A stretch of 64,000 bases of DNA from Xanthomonas sp. 3793 (GCF_024806835.1 NZ_JANTYU010000001.1:1364001-1428000); one strand, 5' to 3'; positions 1 through 9,373 are shown, counted from the first letter of the stretch. Numbers and translations are program-made. Notes: generated by a model from the letters alone, not told the origin.

Positions 1-51
1 TTACACGCACTTCACCGCTGCGTCCTTCATCCCCTTTGAGCCTCGATTCCC

Positions 52-2451
52 ATGCACACCTCCAACGCACTCTCGCTGGCGATTTCAGTCGCACTCACCG
101 TCTGTTCCTTCGCTGCCAGTGCGCAGTCGCAACCGACCCAGCCGCAGAAAACCCTGGACACCCTGATCGTCACCGGTACGCGCGTCAGCGACCGCACCGT
201 GGCCGAATCCGAATCGCCGATCGACATCATCACCGAGCAATCGTTGCAGGCCACCGGCGCCACCGACATCGCCACGGCGCTGGGCAAGCTGCTGCCGTCG
301 CTGAATTTCCCGCGTCCGGCCATCTCCGACGGCAATGACGCCGCACGCCCGGCCACGCTGCGCGGGCTGTCGCCGGACGCGGTGCTGGTGCTGGTCGATG
401 GCAAGCGCTACCACACCTCTTCGCTGATCAACTACAACCCGTACGTGGGTCGCGGCTCGGCGCCGGCCGATCTGAACTCGCTGCCGATGTCGGCGATCGC
501 GCGGATCGAAGTGCTGCGCGATGGCGCCTCGGCCCAATACGGCTCAGATGCGATCGCCGGCGTGGTCAATATCGTGCTCAAGCACGGCGCCGCTGCGGGC
601 AGCAACAGCATCTCGGTCAACGGCGGCATCATGGACAAGGGCGATGGCGAGCAGAACGGCATCGACGGGTCGGTCGGCCTGGCCTTCGGCGGCAGCGGCG
701 GCGACACCGCGCCGGGCTGGGTGCGGCTGTCGTGGAACTACCAGAACACCATGAGCACCAATCGCGGCGAAAACACCAACCGCGCCACCACCGTGCCCGG
801 CACACCCAATCCGGGCGGGGTGCCGTACCAGCGCCACGGCGACCCGGCGTCCAACTTCTATCAGGGCCTGGCCGCATTCGGCTACGAGTTCTCGCCCAAT
901 GTGGAGCTGTACGGCCACCTGAGCATGAGCCGTCGCGAAGTCACCTCCAACGGCTACTACCGCGCCGCCGACAACACCGCGCGCAACGTGCAGGCGATCT
1001 ATCCCAACGGCTTCCTGCCGCAGATCTACAACCCCACCAACGACCGCTCGGCCGTGTTGGGCCTCAAGGGCAGCACCGAAAGCGAGTGGAACTGGGACGT
1101 GTCGGCCACCTATGGCAAGAACGACATGACCTTCAACATCCTCAACAGCATCAACACCAATCTGTACTACAGCACCGGCAGCTCGCCGACCGACTTCAAC
1201 TCCGGCGGCTTCGAGACCGAGCAGGGCACGGTCAATGTCGACATCAACAAGTCCTTCGACTGGGGCCTGGCGTATCCGGTCAATGTGGCCTTCGGCGCCG
1301 AGCACCGCCAGGACCGCTACGAGATCACCGCCGGCTCGCCGGCCTCGTACTTCTTCGACCCCAACACCATCAATCCCGACACCGGCGCGCCCTACCCCGG
1401 CGGCGCGCAGGTGTTCTCCGGCCTGGAGCCGTCGGTTGCCGGCGGGTTCGGCCGTCATAGCAACGCGGTCTACGCCAACCTGGAAGCGGACATCACCGAC
1501 AAGCTCTCCGGCGGCATCGCCGGGCGCTTCGAAAACTACAGCGATGCCGGCTCCACGCGCTCGGGCAAGCTGTCGGCGCGTTACGCCTTCACCGATACGT
1601 TCGCGTTGCGCGGCACCATCTCCAACGGCTTCCGCGCCCCGTCGCTGGCGCAGCAGAACTACGCCTCGGTGGTGACGCTGATCCAGGACGGCGAGCTGGT
1701 GCAGGTCGGTACCTACCGCACCTCCGACCCGGTGGCCGTCGCCTTGGGCGCGCGCCCGCTGAGCCCGGAGAAATCCACCAACTACGGCCTGGGCGGCGTG
1801 TGGCAGCCGACTGCCAACTTCACCTCCAGCCTGGACGTCTACCAGATCCGCATCTGGGACCAGATCCTGTATTCGGACCAGCTGCAGCTGGCGCAGCCGA
1901 TCGGCCAGGTGGCGGCGGTGCAGTTCTTCGTCAACGGCGCCACCAGCCGCACCCGTGGCGTGGACTGGATCAACAGCTACCTCGCCGATCTGGGCAGCTA
2001 CGGCAAGCTCAACCTCAGCGCCAGCGCCAACTACAACAAGACCACCATTCTGGAACTGTCCAACCCCAACTTCGGCCGCGCCAGCCAGGGCCTGCTCACC
2101 GATGCCACGCCGCGCACCAAGTACATGGCCGCTGCGGACTGGTCGATCGGCGGATTTGCGCTGAACTTCAACGCCACCCGCTACGGATCGATCAAGCGCA
2201 TCAGCGACCCGGCCGATGGCAGCCAGGACCAGACCTACGACGCGCGCTGGCTGTTGAACCTGGCCGCAAGCCAGACCTGGGACGCGTTCACCTTCACCGT
2301 GGGTGCGGACAACATCACCAACCAGTACCCGACCAAGGCGCAGCTGACCACCGCCTACGACGACCGCGCCGGCGGCCTGCAGTATTCGTCGTTGTCGCCG
2401 TTCGGCTTCAACGGCCGCTACTGGTATGGCCGGGTGACCTACCGGTTCTGA
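52..2451 (+). CDS. TonB-dependent outer-membrane receptor
   Basis: This 799-residue protein is an outer-membrane TonB-dependent receptor of unknown substrate. It begins with a signal peptide (about residues 1-25, ending near ASAQS), followed by a TonB-box-like stretch around TLDTLIVTGTR (about residues 35-45). A plug domain follows, with the typical RIEVLRDGASAQYGSDAIAG block near residue 160, and then a long beta-barrel ending in aromatic YWYGRVTYRF, the usual outer-membrane C-terminal signature. Length fits the family. It is a paralogue of the receptor at 51211-53646, sharing the VTGTR, SDRTV, RGLSPD and YWYGRV blocks. The Shine-Dalgarno signal before the chosen ATG is weak, but the signal peptide supports this start. 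No pathway genes adjoin it, so the ligand cannot be inferred. Confidence 0.93.
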   Translation: MHTSNALSLAISVALTVCSFAASAQSQPTQPQKTLDTLIVTGTRVSDRTVAESESPIDIITEQSLQATGATDIATALGKLLPSLNFPRPAISDGNDAARPATLRGLSPDAVLVLVDGKRYHTSSLINYNPYVGRGSAPADLNSLPMSAIARIEVLRDGASAQYGSDAIAGVVNIVLKHGAAAGSNSISVNGGIMDKGDGEQNGIDGSVGLAFGGSGGDTAPGWVRLSWNYQNTMSTNRGENTNRATTVPGTPNPGGVPYQRHGDPASNFYQGLAAFGYEFSPNVELYGHLSMSRREVTSNGYYRAADNTARNVQAIYPNGFLPQIYNPTNDRSAVLGLKGSTESEWNWDVSATYGKNDMTFNILNSINTNLYYSTGSSPTDFNSGGFETEQGTVNVDINKSFDWGLAYPVNVAFGAEHRQDRYEITAGSPASYFFDPNTINPDTGAPYPGGAQVFSGLEPSVAGGFGRHSNAVYANLEADITDKLSGGIAGRFENYSDAGSTRSGKLSARYAFTDTFALRGTISNGFRAPSLAQQNYASVVTLIQDGELVQVGTYRTSDPVAVALGARPLSPEKSTNYGLGGVWQPTANFTSSLDVYQIRIWDQILYSDQLQLAQPIGQVAAVQFFVNGATSRTRGVDWINSYLADLGSYGKLNLSASANYNKTTILELSNPNFGRASQGLLTDATPRTKYMAAADWSIGGFALNFNATRYGSIKRISDPADGSQDQTYDARWLLNLAASQTWDAFTFTVGADNITNQYPTKAQLTTAYDDRAGGLQYSSLSPFGFNGRYWYGRVTYRF

Positions 2452-2477
2452 TGGCCGAGGTGCGTTGACTGGTGGGC

Positions 2478-2512
2478 GCCTGCGCTGATCGAAGACGAGG
2501 ATCAGCGCAGGC
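2478..2512. terminator. Convergent-gene hairpin
   Basis: A perfect 13-bp inverted repeat (arms 2478-2490 and 2500-2512, 9-nt loop) lies between the end of the TonB receptor and the convergent end of the P450 gene. There is no clear T-run, so it could be a bidirectional terminator or an mRNA end-stabilising stem. Confidence 0.5.
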
Positions 2513-2617
2513 GTGGTGCAGGTAGCGTCGCTCGGCCGGCGCTGCCTGTTGCCGTGTTTGCGACGATGCGTGTCTGGGTTTTGGCCGTGTGGCGCATGCA
2601 GGGCGACATCCGTCGCA

Positions 2618-3811
2618 TCACCAGGACGCCGGCAAGGCATCCACGCCGCGTAGATTGGCGCGGTCGTTCCAGGTGAGCGTCTCACGCTGCTCCAGGCGCA
2701 ATGCCGGCAGCTGTTCCAGCAGTGCGGCAAGCGCTGCCTCCATCTCGATCAAGGCCAGCCGGTTGCCCAGGCAGTGGTGGATCCCACCACCGAACGACAG
2801 CGCGCGGCCCTGCTGCCGGCGGATATCCAGTACCTGCGGGTCGTTGAACTGCACCGGGTCGTGATTGGCCGCACCCAGCATCAGATACACCATCTCGCCT
2901 TCGTGCAACACGCTCCCGGCGATCTCGAAATCCTGCAAGACCGTGCGCGTGGCCATCTGCACCGAGCTGTCGTAGCGCAGGCATTCGAGCACTGCATTCG
3001 GCAGCAACGCTGGGTTCCCCTGCAGCAGCGCCAACTGCTCGGGATGCCGATGCAGGGCGACCAGGGCATTGCAGATCATGTTGGAAGTGGTTTCGTGGCC
3101 GGCGAAGAACAGCAGGATCACATTGGAGACGATCTCATCGCTGCTCAGCCGGTGACATTCGTCTTCTGCGCGGATGAAGCGGGAGATCAGATCGTCGCCG
3201 TCGCTGCTTCGACGCGCCTCGATCACGGCATGGAAATAGCGTTCCAGCTGTAGGTACGCCGCGCTGGTGGCCTCCAGCTCGTCGCGCGTCATCATCGGGT
3301 CGAACACCTTGGCCAGCGCGCTGGTCGCAGCGCCGACCGTGGTGGCATCGGCAGGGTCGATGTCCAGCATGCGGCAGATGATGCGGATGGGCAGCGGAAA
3401 GGCGAAGTCACGCAGCACATCGCAGTGCCCGTGTGCGCGAAAGGTCGCAATCAACGCCGCCGCGGTGTCGCTGGCCACCTGGCGCATGGACTCCATCTGC
3501 CGCGCACCGAATGCCTGGGTCATCAGCCCGCGCAGGCGCGTGTGCATTGGCGGATTGACCAGCAGGAACATGCGGCTCATGCCTTGAAACAGCGGCATCT
3601 CCACGGCGGCCTCGCCGTAGCGCAAACGGATGCTCTGCAGATAGTCGCGGCCGACGCGCCGGTCGCTGAGCAGGCTGTCGACCACTGCGTAGTGGCCGCT
3701 CATCAAGCGACGTTCTGCAACCTCCACCAGCGGCCCTTCGGCGCGCAGGCGTGCGTAGGTCGGATACGGATCCTGGCGAAACTGTTCTGTTGCGAAGTCG
3801 CTGAGGCGCAT
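2618..3811 (-). CDS. Cytochrome P450
   Basis: This is a soluble bacterial-type cytochrome P450 monooxygenase of 397 residues. The I-helix oxygen-activation motif AGHETT is at residues 237-242, the K-helix ExxR motif (ECLR) at 276-279, and the heme-ligand block FGGGIHHCLG places the axial cysteine at residue 347. There is no transmembrane anchor, as expected of class I bacterial P450s. The reading frame stays open 49 codons further upstream, but those residues are basic and unlike any P450 N-terminus, so I chose the ATG at 3811 (MRLSDFATEQF). No ferredoxin or reductase gene lies next to it, so it must borrow electron-transfer partners from elsewhere. The substrate cannot be inferred from sequence or context. 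Confidence 0.9.
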   Translation of the reverse strand: MRLSDFATEQFRQDPYPTYARLRAEGPLVEVAERRLMSGHYAVVDSLLSDRRVGRDYLQSIRLRYGEAAVEMPLFQGMSRMFLLVNPPMHTRLRGLMTQAFGARQMESMRQVASDTAAALIATFRAHGHCDVLRDFAFPLPIRIICRMLDIDPADATTVGAATSALAKVFDPMMTRDELEATSAAYLQLERYFHAVIEARRSSDGDDLISRFIRAEDECHRLSSDEIVSNVILLFFAGHETTSNMICNALVALHRHPEQLALLQGNPALLPNAVLECLRYDSSVQMATRTVLQDFEIAGSVLHEGEMVYLMLGAANHDPVQFNDPQVLDIRRQQGRALSFGGGIHHCLGNRLALIEMEAALAALLEQLPALRLEQRETLTWNDRANLRGVDALPASW

Positions 3812-4561
3812 GACCGGGGCTCGTGGGCTTGATCGCGGGATGCGCGATGGGGGCGTAGGGAAAAAGTGCCGACCGCTTGCATGAAGCGACGCCCGAATTG
3901 TCGGTTGTCGTCGCTCACCCGCCTTGCGCAGGCACGAAGCCTTGTCGTCAAACGACAAGCGCTCTGCATCGGCGTAGCTGCGTCAGCGGCTGCGCAGGCC
4001 GATGACAGTGCGTCACCGCTTGCGTTCTCGCCTGCGCACCGGTACGCGCATCGCGCAGTGCGAAAAACGAGCACAGCCATGTGGCGCTTCATCGCGTGCG
4101 CTGCAGCGGGAAACCGCAGATGGCGTACACACGCAGACCGTCGCCAGCGCCGGTCACTCGGCAACATGCCGCACGGCATGGCCATGCGGCGGTGCCCCTC
4201 TCCAATGCCATTTCGCCCTGCAGCGCCGTCGCAGTGTGCCGTCGATGGCAGCCACTTGGGCTGCCATGCCGCGGGATGTCGCAACCGTCCAAGTCTGTCA
4301 GTCGGCATTGCTGACGCATCGCGGCGACCTGCACGCAACCGCCTACGGCTTGCCCAACCTGCCTGCATGCGCTGCGTGTCGCATCGCGTTAATCATGCGC
4401 TGTGTACTATGGGCGTCCGGCCAACCGGACCGCCTTGCGGCCCTGTTCTCCCGCGCCGGATTCCAGCACTTCATTCGCGATGCCCGCAGGCGCTGCCCGG
4501 CGCAGTTCGCTTGGCTGGTCACGCCGTTTCATCACCTCGGACACTCACACAACGGATTGGA
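3812..4561. other. Divergent intergenic region, P450/ybaL
   Basis: This 750-bp stretch between divergently transcribed genes holds no convincing gene. It must carry the promoters of both neighbours. The only structure I noted is a 12-bp perfect palindrome, gcatggccatgc at 4176-4187. Open frames here have atypical, arginine-rich composition. Confidence 0.5.
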
Positions 4562-6256
4562 ATGCACCACGACACCAGCCTCATCGACATCATCGCCGTC
4601 GGCCTCGCGGTCGCCTTCATCCTTGGCACGCTCGCGCAGAAGGTGAAGCTCTCGCCGCTGGTCGGCTACTTGTTGGCTGGCGTGTGCGTTGGGCCGTTTA
4701 CACCGGGATTCGTGGCCGATCAGACCATGGCCAATCAGCTGTCCGAGCTGGGTGTGATGTTGCTGATGTTCGGGGTGGGCCTGCACTTCTCGCTCGAAGA
4801 CCTGATGGAAGTGAAGTGGATCGCGGTGCCCGGTGCGCTGGCGCAGATCGTGGTGGCGACGCTGCTCGGCTGGGCATTGGCCTGGAGCATGGGCTGGCCG
4901 TTGATTCATGGCCTGGTGTTCGGGCTGGCACTGTCGGTGGCCAGTACCGTGGTGCTGTTGCGCGCCCTGGAAGAACGTCGCTTGCTGGACACCCAGCGCG
5001 GCCGTATCGCAGTGGGCTGGCTGATCGTCGAAGACCTGGTGATGGTGTTGGCCCTGGTGTTGCTGCCGGCGCTGGCGGATGCGCTCGGTACCGGTACGCC
5101 AACCGCGCATGCAGGCGAGTCCAGCTCTTTACTGGCAGCGCTCGGGCTGACCTTGCTGAAGATGGTGGCGTTTGTCGCCGCGATGCTGGTGATCGGCCGG
5201 CGGGTGATCCCGTGGTCGCTGGAAAAAGTGGCCGCCACCGGCTCGCGCGAGCTGTTCACCCTGGCCGTGCTCGGCATCGCACTCGGTGTGGCCTTCGTGT
5301 CGGCCACCCTGTTCGGCGTGTCGTTTGCACTGGGCGCGTTCTTTGCCGGCATGCTGCTCAAGGAATCGGAACTCAGCCACAAGGCCGCCAGCGACTCGCT
5401 GCCATTGCGCGATGCGTTTGCGGTGCTGTTCTTCGTGTCGGTGGGCATGTTGTTCGACCCGATGATCCTGATCGCGCATCCGTGGCAGGTGCTGGCCACC
5501 TTCCTGACCATCACCTTGGGCAAGTCGCTGGCGGCGTTTGTGATCGTGCGCGCATTCGGCCACCCCACCGGGACGGCGCTGACCATTTCCACCAGCCTGG
5601 CGCAGATTGGTGAATTTTCTTTCATCCTGGCCGGGCTGGGCGTCCAGTTGGCGATCCTGCCGGAGACCGGGCGCGATCTGATCCTGGCCGGCGCGTTGTT
5701 GTCGATCGTGGCCAACCCGTTCCTGTTCTCGTGGCTGGACCGTTGGCAGGCCAGACAGGCGCAGGACGCACCGGCCGCCGTGGAGCCGGAACTGCCGCCT
5801 GGCCCGCCATTGCCGGCGGATGGGCATGCCATCGTCATCGGCTACGGCCGCGTGGGCAGCGCGCTGGCGCAGCTGCTGCGCAGCCGCGGCGTCCCGGTGC
5901 TGGTGATCGACGATAACGGCGACCACGTGGCCAAGGCGCATGCGGCCGGCATCCCGGGCATCCGCGGCAGTGCGGCGGCAGACCGGGTGCTGGCCGAGGC
6001 ACGGCCCGAGCACGCCAAGATCGCGATCCTGGCGATCCCGCAACCGCTGGAGGCCGGCGAAGCGCTGGCCAAGCTACGCGCGATCAATCCGTCGCTGACC
6101 CTGCTGGCGCGCGCGCATAGCGATACCGAGGTCAAACATCTGCTCGAACACGGCGCCGACGGCGCGGTACTGGCCGAGCGTGAACTGGCCTACTCGCTGG
6201 CCGAAATGGTGATGTCCACGCCGCCGTACCGTGCGTTGAACGTGCCGGCGTCGTAA
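4562..6256 (+). CDS. ybaL: YbaL-type K+/H+ antiporter with TrkA-N domain
   Basis: This 564-residue inner-membrane protein is a monovalent cation:proton antiporter of the CPA2/Kef family, closest to E. coli YbaL (about 558 residues). The N-terminus MHHDTSLIDIIAVGL and the following block SPLVGYLLAG-VGPFTPGFVAD match YbaL strongly and fix the start at 4562, although the frame is open much further upstream. About a dozen hydrophobic segments occupy residues 1-390. The C-terminal part (about residues 415-540) is a RCK/TrkA-N nucleotide-binding domain starting at HAIVIGYGRVGSAL, a Rossmann GxGxxG-like loop. Expected role is K+ efflux and pH homeostasis, gated by nucleotide or glutathione. It is monocistronic and ends at a rho-independent terminator. 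Confidence 0.93.
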   Translation: MHHDTSLIDIIAVGLAVAFILGTLAQKVKLSPLVGYLLAGVCVGPFTPGFVADQTMANQLSELGVMLLMFGVGLHFSLEDLMEVKWIAVPGALAQIVVATLLGWALAWSMGWPLIHGLVFGLALSVASTVVLLRALEERRLLDTQRGRIAVGWLIVEDLVMVLALVLLPALADALGTGTPTAHAGESSSLLAALGLTLLKMVAFVAAMLVIGRRVIPWSLEKVAATGSRELFTLAVLGIALGVAFVSATLFGVSFALGAFFAGMLLKESELSHKAASDSLPLRDAFAVLFFVSVGMLFDPMILIAHPWQVLATFLTITLGKSLAAFVIVRAFGHPTGTALTISTSLAQIGEFSFILAGLGVQLAILPETGRDLILAGALLSIVANPFLFSWLDRWQARQAQDAPAAVEPELPPGPPLPADGHAIVIGYGRVGSALAQLLRSRGVPVLVIDDNGDHVAKAHAAGIPGIRGSAAADRVLAEARPEHAKIAILAIPQPLEAGEALAKLRAINPSLTLLARAHSDTEVKHLLEHGADGAVLAERELAYSLAEMVMSTPPYRALNVPAS

Positions 6257-6291
6257 CTGCAAGGCGGGGTGACGCAGCGCTGCAAGACACG

Positions 6292-6320
6292 AACCCGCCG
6301 GCAGTGCCTGCGGGTTTTTT
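6292..6320 (+). terminator. Rho-independent terminator of ybaL
   Basis: Arms aacccgc (6292-6298) and gcgggtt (6310-6316), with an additional inner ggca/tgcc pairing, are followed by a run of six T (6315-6320). It lies 36 bp after the ybaL stop codon. Confidence 0.8.
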
Positions 6321-6412
6321 GTTGCCCGCAGGTGGTTTAGGGCGGAACGGCTCGCACCCGTGCATTGATCAAACTGCGACCAGGGCACGGAAAACTGCCC
6401 ACTAAACCCACT

Positions 6413-6427
6413 TGATAATCATTCCCA
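6413..6427. promoter_or_regulatory. Fur box of the siderophore operon
   Basis: TGATAATCATTCCCA matches the 7-1-7 Fur consensus TGATAATnATTATCA at 13 of 15 positions. It lies just upstream of a good Shine-Dalgarno (ggagcagg, 6431-6438) and immediately before the first gene of the xsu/xss operon. Fur-Fe(II) bound here would repress the siderophore genes under iron sufficiency. Confidence 0.75.
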
Positions 6428-6454
6428 TCCGGAGCAGGATGAGCGCCCGTTCCC

Positions 6455-7231
6455 TTGGCGGCCTCATCCATGGCGTTTGCGGTTGGCGTTCTCAATGCGT
6501 TGCCCAGCGTGCAGTTGTGCGAACTGCTGGGCCGCATCGGCTACGGCTTTGTGATGCTCGATCTGGAACACGCGCTGCGCGCGCCGGACGAACTGGAACA
6601 CGCCATCCGCGCCTGCGAGCTGTCCGGCTGCGAGGCCTGGGTGCGGGTGCCGGAGGTGGACGAAAAACTGATCGGCCGGGTGCTGGATGCCGGCGCGCGC
6701 GGCATCGTGGTGCCGCGTGCCGAATCGGCGCAGCAGATCGCGCGTGCCGTCGCCGCCGCGCGCTTCCCACCGCTTGGTCGGCGCGGGATCACCGGTGGCC
6801 GCGTCACCGGCTTCGGCAACCTCGATCTGCCCAGCTACATCGCCCAGGCCAATCGCGATATCCGCATCGTGCCAATGATCGAAAGCGCGGCCGGCGTCGC
6901 TGCGCTACCCGAGATTCTCGCTGAGCCGGGCGTGGCCCTGGTGATGGAAGGCGCGCTGGACCTGGCGCTGGATCTGGGCCTGGGCCCGCAGCCCACCCAT
7001 GCGCAGGTGTGGGAGTCGCTGCTGCAACTGCACGCGCACTGCCGCGCCGCCGATGTGCCGTTCTGCCCCAATCCACGCACCGATGCGCAACGCGCGTACT
7101 GGCTGCAACAACCGGATCTGCGCTGGCTGCTCGCCGGCGAAGACCGCGCCCTGATTCAACGCGCGCTGCGCGGCCATCTGGCCAGCTTCGACGCGCCCGC
7201 CCCCCTACCCGCCTGCAGGAGCACGCCGTAG
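6455..7231 (+). CDS. HpcH/HpaI-family aldolase, SbnG-like (citrate supply?)
   Basis: This is a class II HpcH/HpaI aldolase-fold protein of up to 258 residues. Hallmarks seen are LDLEHA (catalytic His), VRVP (substrate Arg), IVPMIES with a metal-ligand Glu, and MEGALDLALDLG at the position of the usual GPxDLS metal-ligand Asp. Staphylococcal SbnG (about 259 residues) is a citrate synthase of this fold encoded in the staphyloferrin B operon. By analogy this protein could make citrate for the citrate-containing vibrioferrin-type siderophore; that is inference. The start is problematic: the best Shine-Dalgarno and ATG (6439) are out of frame with the body, and in-frame choices are TTG 6455 or ATG 6470 without a good ribosome site. 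A 2-nt loss near 6474 would explain this. The stop abuts the xsuA ATG. Confidence 0.75.
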   Translation: MAASSMAFAVGVLNALPSVQLCELLGRIGYGFVMLDLEHALRAPDELEHAIRACELSGCEAWVRVPEVDEKLIGRVLDAGARGIVVPRAESAQQIARAVAAARFPPLGRRGITGGRVTGFGNLDLPSYIAQANRDIRIVPMIESAAGVAALPEILAEPGVALVMEGALDLALDLGLGPQPTHAQVWESLLQLHAHCRAADVPFCPNPRTDAQRAYWLQQPDLRWLLAGEDRALIQRALRGHLASFDAPAPLPACRSTP

Positions 7232-9373
7232 ATGTCGCCGATCCGTTTGCACACCCTGACCCTCGCCATCGCTGCGGCCTGTTGCGGCCTGTCGCAGGTG
7301 GCGCTTGCCAGCGATCCTCCGGCTGACACTGAGACCACTGTCGCCGAGGGCGATACACCGATCCGTGCACTGGATGCGATCCAGGTGCAGGGCAGCCTGC
7401 TCGGGCGTTCCAAACCCGACGATGTGCAGCGTTATGCCGGTAGCCGCCAGGTGATCGATCGCGAGCAGCTGCGCACTGGCGGCAACCGCTCGCTCGACGA
7501 TGCGCTGCAACGTGTGCCCGGTATCAAGATCTTCGATGAAACCGGCACCGGCGCGTTGCCGCAGCTCATGTTGCGCGGCCTGTACGAAAGCCGCAGCGGC
7601 CGCGTACAGGTGCTGGAAGACGGCATCCCGCTGGCGCTGGCCCCCTATGGGCAGACCAGCCTGTCGTTATTCCCGGTAGGGCTGAACCAGATCGATCGCA
7701 TCGACATCGTGCGCGGCGGCGCGGCCGTGCAATACGGGCCGAACAACGTGGGCGGGGTGATCAATCTGGTCAGCAAGGAGATTCCCAGCGACTGGAGCAC
7801 TACGCTGGCGCACAAGGTCACCGCCGGCGGCCAGGGCCAGTTCCTGCAGGACAGCGCGCTGAGCAGCGGCGGCTATCTCTCCGACAACTTCGGCATGCAG
7901 GTCGATGCCAATCGCACCTGGGGCGAGTACTGGCGCGCGCACAGCGATACCGACATCAGCAATCTGCGCATGCGTGCGGAGTGGTGGCTGGACGACACCA
8001 AGCTGCTCAAGGCCAGCGTGCAGCGGTATCTGGTGGACATGGATCTGGCCGGCGCGCTCAGCCCGGACGATTACCGGCGCGACCCGCGTCAGTCCACGCG
8101 CCCGCTGGATACCTTCAACGGCCGTACCACGCGTGCATCGTTGAGCTATGAGCAGTTGTTTGGAGACTGGGGCCCGCTGAAGGATGTTCGGTTGTCTTGG
8201 ACCAATTTCAGCGCGCGCAGCAGCCGCAACTTCATCGTCGGCATGCGCCAGGCCACCACCGAAACCTGGCGTTCGGATCTGCCGCCGCAATTGCGCCAGA
8301 CCGCACCGCGCGACTTCCGTGTGGCAGGCAGCGAGCCACGCCTGACCTGGAGCATGGGCGATGCCGGCGGGGTGCGTCAGCAGTGGACCGCCGGCGTGCG
8401 CGCGGTGCGCGAGGACATCGATTTTCTGGTGGGCAATCTACGCCTGCGCGATGGCTTGTTCACCAGCGTGCGCGATTGGCAGTTCGAAGACCGCGCACTG
8501 GCCGCCTACGTCAGCAATGCGATCACCTTGCCGGACGAGCGCATCACCATCACCCCCGGGTTGCGCTACGAGCGCCTGGATTCGCGCTATTTCAACCGTA
8601 CCACCGGAATGAGCACGCTCAACCAGACGCGCGATGTGCTGCCCGGCCTGACGGTCGGCTTCCAGGCCAACGCGCAATGGTTCTTCTATGCGGACGGGCA
8701 GCGCTCGATGCGCGCGCCGCAGGTCACCCAGATCATCTTCGGCAACAATCTGGATGCCGAGCTGGCGTGGAATTACGAAGCCGGCACGCGCTACCAACCC
8801 AACGACCGTACCCGCATCCAGGTCGGTGGCTACCTGATCGACTTCGATCAGCAGATCCAGCTGGACAACACCACCCGCGTGTTCCGCAATCTGGGCAAGA
8901 CCCGTCATCAAGGTGGCGAGGTGGAGCTGCAATGGAGCCCGGAACAGCTGCGTGCGCTGACCCTCAACGCGGGCTACGCGTATCTGGATGCCAGCCAGGA
9001 ATCAGGCGCGTTCCGCGGCTTCCGCGTACCGTACACCTCGCGCAATCAGATCACCCTGGGCGGCAACTACGCGCTCGGTCATACCACTGTCGCGCTCTCC
9101 GGCTACTACTTCAGCAAGGCCTTCAGCGATGCGGCCAACACCGTGCAGGAGAACGCCATCGCCTCGGTGGGCCAGTTGCCGGCCTACATGGTCTGGAACA
9201 CCCAGGTGAGCCATACCTTGTTCGAACGCGATGGACAGAAATTCAGCGCATCGCTGGCGATCAACAATCTGTTCGACCGGCAGTACTGGTTCCGCGGCGT
9301 GGACACCAGCCCGTGGGGCCGCCAGGCCGCACCCGGACGGACCTTCACTGCAGGCCTGGAGTACACGTTCTAA
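7232..9373 (+). CDS. xsuA: TonB-dependent ferric-siderophore receptor XsuA
   Basis: This 713-residue outer-membrane receptor presumably imports the ferric form of the siderophore made by the downstream genes. A signal peptide (about residues 1-27, ending VALAS) precedes a plug domain with the blocks LMLRGLYESRSGRVQVLEDG and RIDIVRGGAAVQYGPNNVGG. The barrel ends in FTAGLEYTF. The fold and length resemble PvuA/FecA-like receptors for citrate-type siderophores. The ATG starts directly after the stop codon of the aldolase gene, with a Shine-Dalgarno caggag at 7216-7221 inside that gene, implying translational coupling. The symbol follows published Xanthomonas usage (xsuA beside xssABCDE). Expression should be Fur-controlled from the box at 6413. 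Confidence 0.88.
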   Translation: MSPIRLHTLTLAIAAACCGLSQVALASDPPADTETTVAEGDTPIRALDAIQVQGSLLGRSKPDDVQRYAGSRQVIDREQLRTGGNRSLDDALQRVPGIKIFDETGTGALPQLMLRGLYESRSGRVQVLEDGIPLALAPYGQTSLSLFPVGLNQIDRIDIVRGGAAVQYGPNNVGGVINLVSKEIPSDWSTTLAHKVTAGGQGQFLQDSALSSGGYLSDNFGMQVDANRTWGEYWRAHSDTDISNLRMRAEWWLDDTKLLKASVQRYLVDMDLAGALSPDDYRRDPRQSTRPLDTFNGRTTRASLSYEQLFGDWGPLKDVRLSWTNFSARSSRNFIVGMRQATTETWRSDLPPQLRQTAPRDFRVAGSEPRLTWSMGDAGGVRQQWTAGVRAVREDIDFLVGNLRLRDGLFTSVRDWQFEDRALAAYVSNAITLPDERITITPGLRYERLDSRYFNRTTGMSTLNQTRDVLPGLTVGFQANAQWFFYADGQRSMRAPQVTQIIFGNNLDAELAWNYEAGTRYQPNDRTRIQVGGYLIDFDQQIQLDNTTRVFRNLGKTRHQGGEVELQWSPEQLRALTLNAGYAYLDASQESGAFRGFRVPYTSRNQITLGGNYALGHTTVALSGYYFSKAFSDAANTVQENAIASVGQLPAYMVWNTQVSHTLFERDGQKFSASLAINNLFDRQYWFRGVDTSPWGRQAAPGRTFTAGLEYTF

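Noticed and set aside
544-2730. Very long antisense open frame (about 728 codons) over the first TonB receptor
   Set aside because: It mirrors the codon pattern of the true gene in GC-rich DNA, has low-complexity Val/Gly/Arg composition and no signal peptide or domain. The same applies to the long antisense frames at 26042-28789, 35195-37996, 50902-53478, 58445-61123 and 61633-63873.
3866-4561. N-terminal extension of the antiporter by about 230 codons
   Set aside because: The extension is Arg/Ala/Cys-rich with no domain, and the YbaL N-terminus begins exactly at ATG 4562.
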